Assembly (NCBI GenBank): GCA_049324235.1
Contig: JBMOLJ010000103.1
Span: 1-34,632, forward strand
From: UBA1431 sp049324235
GTDB lineage: Bacteria; Bacillota; Clostridia; Christensenellales; UBA1431
Reading direction: 5' to 3'
DNA length: 34,632 nucleotides
This document shows, in pieces, positions 32,016-34,632 of the stretch; within the stretch, counting starts at the first letter, position 1; each line of letters begins with the position of its first letter. The position numbers were made by a program, and so were the translations under genes. The notes beneath the pieces were generated by a model, which had not been told where the DNA came from, searched no databases, and saw only the letters and a list, made by a program, of their open reading frames with translations.

Positions 32016-33425
32016 ATGGTTGCGAATGAGAATGTTTTATTAGATATTGTAAAAAAGGTGCTGGCTCAGATGGAGCCTGCGCAGGACGCTGCCGCGTCTG
32101 GCGGCGTCCTGCCTGAGGGCGTTTTCGGCTCGATGGAAAAGGCTCTCGAGGCGTCCGTGATCGCACAGAAGCAATACATGCAGTGCTCATTGAACGACCG
32201 TGCGCGTTTTCTGGAAGCTATACGCAAAGAGGCAGGCACCGATGCGAACATCGAGACGATGTCGCGCATGGCGGTGGAGGAGACCGGCATGGGCAATTTC
32301 GAGCACAAATGCATGAAGAACCGCCTGGCCATCGACAAAACGCCCGGTTTGGAGGATCTGCATGCCGAGGCGATTACGGGCGATGACGGGCTGACCCTGC
32401 TGGAGTATTCCCCCTTCGGCGTAATCGGCGCCATTACGCCCACCACCAATCCCAGCGAAACCATTTTATGCAACTCGATCGGCATGCTCGCGGGCGGAAA
32501 CTCCGTAGTGTTTTCCCCGCATCCTAGAGCCGCAAAAACCTCCCATTTCACCGTCGCGCTCATCAATAAGGCGCTGCGGGAGGCCGGTGCGCCGCCTAAT
32601 CTTGTGACCACTATCGCCAATCCCAGCTTGGAAGAGGTAAACGTCATGCTAAAGCATCCCGATGTGCGCATGCTGGTTGCCACAGGCGGGCCGGGCGCGG
32701 TAAACGCTGTGCTTACCTCCGGTAAAAAAGCAATCGGCGCGGGCGCGGGCAATCCCCCCGTGCTGGTGGACGAGACGGCCGACATCGAGAAAGCCGCGAA
32801 GGATATCATGGACGGCTGTTCTTTTGACAACAACCTCCCGTGTACCTGCGAAAAGGAAGTTGTCGTCGTGGATTCCGTCGCCGATTATCTCATCTTCAAC
32901 ATGAAGAAAAACGGCGGTTTCGAGATAGACCCGCCAGTCGTCGAGGCGCTGCTGAAACTTGTCACCAATGAAAAAGGCCATCCGAAACCCGATTTTGTGG
33001 GAAAGAGCGCGAAATATCTGCTGGAAAAAGTGGGCGTGCAGCCCGAATCCGATACGCGCGTCATCATATTCGAGGCGGATAAAGACCACCCGTTCGTCAT
33101 GGAAGAGATGATGATGCCCATACTCCCCATCGTCCGTGTCCAGGACGTGGATGAGGGCATTGACCTTTCCGTAAAATTGGAGCAGGGCTGCCGCCACACG
33201 GCAATCATGCATTCGAAGAATGTCGATAAACTCACCAAAATGGCCAAACTTATCCAGACGACCATATTCGTAAAGAACGGGCCTTCCTATGCCGGCATCG
33301 GAGTGGGCGGCGAAGGCTACGGCACGTTCACCATCGCGGGGCCGACCGGCGAGGGCCTGACGTCCCCCAGAACTTTCTGCCGCAGGAGAAGATGCGTTCT
33401 CGTCGGCGGGTTTGATATCAAATAG
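32016..33425 (+). CDS. pduP: CoA-acylating propionaldehyde dehydrogenase
   Basis: 469 residues. It oxidises propionaldehyde with CoA and NAD to propionyl-CoA within the shell. Start is ATG 32016, with GGAGGG at 32001-32006; the longer frame from 31980 overlaps pduO. The N-terminal helix (NENVLLDIVKKVLAQME) is a PduP-type encapsulation peptide, followed by a flexible Ala/Gly linker. The aldehyde-dehydrogenase core shows SPFGVIGAITPTTNPSETI, TGGPGAVNAVL, AGNPPVLVDETADIEKAA and the catalytic cysteine in FDNNLPCTCEKEV. EutE-like enzymes are the acetaldehyde counterparts; context favours PduP. Confidence 0.95.
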   Translation: MVANENVLLDIVKKVLAQMEPAQDAAASGGVLPEGVFGSMEKALEASVIAQKQYMQCSLNDRARFLEAIRKEAGTDANIETMSRMAVEETGMGNFEHKCMKNRLAIDKTPGLEDLHAEAITGDDGLTLLEYSPFGVIGAITPTTNPSETILCNSIGMLAGGNSVVFSPHPRAAKTSHFTVALINKALREAGAPPNLVTTIANPSLEEVNVMLKHPDVRMLVATGGPGAVNAVLTSGKKAIGAGAGNPPVLVDETADIEKAAKDIMDGCSFDNNLPCTCEKEVVVVDSVADYLIFNMKKNGGFEIDPPVVEALLKLVTNEKGHPKPDFVGKSAKYLLEKVGVQPESDTRVIIFEADKDHPFVMEEMMMPILPIVRVQDVDEGIDLSVKLEQGCRHTAIMHSKNVDKLTKMAKLIQTTIFVKNGPSYAGIGVGGEGYGTFTIAGPTGEGLTSPRTFCRRRRCVLVGGFDIK

Positions 33426-33436
33426 AGGGTGATTCA

Positions 33437-34632
33437 ATGGATATGAATCTGGTCAGTCTTATAGAGAAAGCCGGTATTGTCGGCGCGGGCGGCGCGGGCT
33501 TCCCTACGCACGTGAAGCTCAACGCCAAAGCGGAGATCGTTATCGTCAACGGCGCGGAATGCGAGCCCCTGCTCCGTGTGGACCAGCAGCTCATGGCCAG
33601 GCGCGCAGAGGAACTGCTCCGCGCCCTCTCAGCCGTGGTGAAGCATGTGGGCGCGAAGCAGGGCATCGTGGCGCTCAAGGAGCATTACCACGACGCGGCC
33701 GATGCGCTGAAAGCAGAATTGCCCGCATATCCACAGCTCAGCATCTTCAAAATGGGCAACTTTTATCCCGCGGGCGATGAGCAGGTGATGGTGTACGACG
33801 TGACCGGCCGCATCGTCCCCGAGGGCGGCATCCCTCTGAATGTCGGCGTTATCGTCTCCAACGTGGAGACCATGCTCCAGATATCCGAGTACATGGATTT
33901 TAGCCGCCCTGTAACCGATAAGTACGTCACCGTCACCGGCGAGGTCGTGGGTCCCGTAACGGTGCGCGTGCCGCTGGGCATCACCGTGCGCGAGTGCATA
34001 GCGCTTGCGGGCGGCGCCACAGTCAACGATTATGTGGTGATCAACGGCGGCCCCATGATGGGCAAGCTGTGCAGCAGTATCGAGGACCCCGTTACCAAGA
34101 CGACAAAAGCACTTATCGTGCTGCCAAAAGACCACCGCCTGGTGCGCGCGCTGGGTAAGGACATGAACGCCATGCTCCGCGAAGCCCGGACGGCCTGCAT
34201 GCATTGCAGCCTTTGTACGGAGGTGTGCCCACGCAACCTCATTGGGCACTCCATGGAGCCGAACAAGCTCATACGCATCGCAAGCTACGGCTCGGTCTGC
34301 GCCCCGGACGATGTGCTTTCCACGGCTTTTCTGTGCAGCGGCTGCCGCCTGTGCGAGTATGCCTGCGTCATGGACCTGCAGCCATGGAAGCTCAACAGCC
34401 TGCTCAAGGACCAGCTTACGCAAAGGGGCGTCAAGAATCCGCATAAAGCCGTGCCGAAACAGGCCCATCCCTATTACGCATATAAAAAATTCCCCATTGG
34501 CAAGCTAATTACAAGGCTCGGCCTAAATAAATACAATGTCCCCGCGCCGCTGTCTGAAGTTGGGGGCGCGTTCAGACGCGTGGAGCTTTTGACGAAGCAG
34601 CATATAGGCGCGCCGTCGCTCCCTGTGGTCCA
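33437..34632 (+). CDS. pduS: PduS cobalamin reductase (RnfC-like), partial at window end
   Basis: The frame is open from ATG 33437 to the window edge (398 codons seen of about 440-450 usual), so the 3' end lies outside. The N-terminal flavin/NADH-binding part shows KAGIVGAGGAGFPTHVKLN, NGAECEPLL and FKMGNFYPAGDEQ. An SLBB-like segment follows, and then two ferredoxin clusters: CMHCSLCTEVCP and CSGCRLCEYAC. PduS reduces cob(III)- and cob(II)alamin for PduO. GAGGGTG lies 5 bases before the start. pduQ, pduT, pduW or pduX may follow beyond the window. Confidence 0.92.
   Translation, partial: MDMNLVSLIEKAGIVGAGGAGFPTHVKLNAKAEIVIVNGAECEPLLRVDQQLMARRAEELLRALSAVVKHVGAKQGIVALKEHYHDAADALKAELPAYPQLSIFKMGNFYPAGDEQVMVYDVTGRIVPEGGIPLNVGVIVSNVETMLQISEYMDFSRPVTDKYVTVTGEVVGPVTVRVPLGITVRECIALAGGATVNDYVVINGGPMMGKLCSSIEDPVTKTTKALIVLPKDHRLVRALGKDMNAMLREARTACMHCSLCTEVCPRNLIGHSMEPNKLIRIASYGSVCAPDDVLSTAFLCSGCRLCEYACVMDLQPWKLNSLLKDQLTQRGVKNPHKAVPKQAHPYYAYKKFPIGKLITRLGLNKYNVPAPLSEVGGAFRRVELLTKQHIGAPSLPVV

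Noticed and set aside
1..34632. tRNA, rRNA, CRISPR array, prophage or replication origin
   Set aside because: None was recognised on reading through both strands; without a covariance search a degenerate small RNA could still be missed.

Overview
The window looks like chromosomal DNA of an anaerobic, endospore-lineage Gram-positive bacterium, most likely a Clostridia member (Christensenellales-like would fit, but this is inference). The signs are strong AGGAGG ribosome-binding sites, VanW, LCP and BlaI/BlaR1 cell-wall genes, cobalamin riboswitches ending in intrinsic terminators, and a Firmicutes-type propanediol-utilisation (pdu) order. Most of the window has moderately high GC. The first ~1.1 kb is clearly AT-richer and looks like decayed or foreign DNA behind the end of an insertion element.

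Layout. (1) 1-1120: insertion-sequence end, a 5'-truncated membrane-protein remnant and non-coding relics. (2) 1200-7025: cell-envelope block with an LCP protein, a BlaI repressor under a perfect 17-bp-arm palindrome, an unusual BlaR1 (M56 peptidase)-VanW fusion, a frameshifted ABC-permease remnant, and a separate VanW protein. The three surface proteins share Thr/Pro/Lys-rich tails. (3) 7195-8052: C-terminal half of a FeoB-type transporter, probably a pseudogene. (4) 8274-12618: sugar module with an FGGY kinase, a D-2-hydroxyacid dehydrogenase, a FucA-type class II aldolase and a divergent GntR/UTRA repressor. (5) 12794-14896: an MtnK-family (methylthioribose/deoxyribose-type) kinase apparently co-transcribed with the shell protein PduU and the GTPase PduV. 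(6) 14913-18053: cobalamin riboswitch and terminator in front of a btuF-btuC-btuD-type corrinoid ABC importer. (7) 18123-18427: a second, near-duplicate cobalamin riboswitch with promoter and terminator but no downstream gene on its strand. It points into the 3' end of a convergent two-component system (PocR-domain histidine kinase and AraC-type response regulator, 18616-20917). (8) 21309 to the window end: the main pdu operon: pduA-like, pduB, pduC, pduD, pduE, pduG, pduH, a BMC-H protein with an acidic repeat tail, pduL, a eutJ-like gene, a flavoprotein gene, pduN, pduO, pduP and pduS (cut by the window edge).

How it works together. PduCDE, the AdoCbl-dependent diol dehydratase, converts 1,2-propanediol to propionaldehyde inside a protein shell. 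PduP and PduL convert the aldehyde to propionyl-phosphate. PduGH, PduO and PduS maintain the cobalamin cofactor, and the Btu importer brings in corrinoid. The PocR-domain sensor kinase and AraC regulator probably switch the operon on with substrate.

The most striking inference is that the orphan riboswitch makes a B12-controlled antisense RNA against this regulator, as the Rli39/aspocR riboswitch does for pocR in Listeria monocytogenes, but here aimed at a two-component system. The FucA-type aldolase and MtnK-like kinase could supply lactaldehyde/propanediol, or recycle the 5-deoxyribose part of 5'-deoxyadenosine. The sequence does not decide between these.
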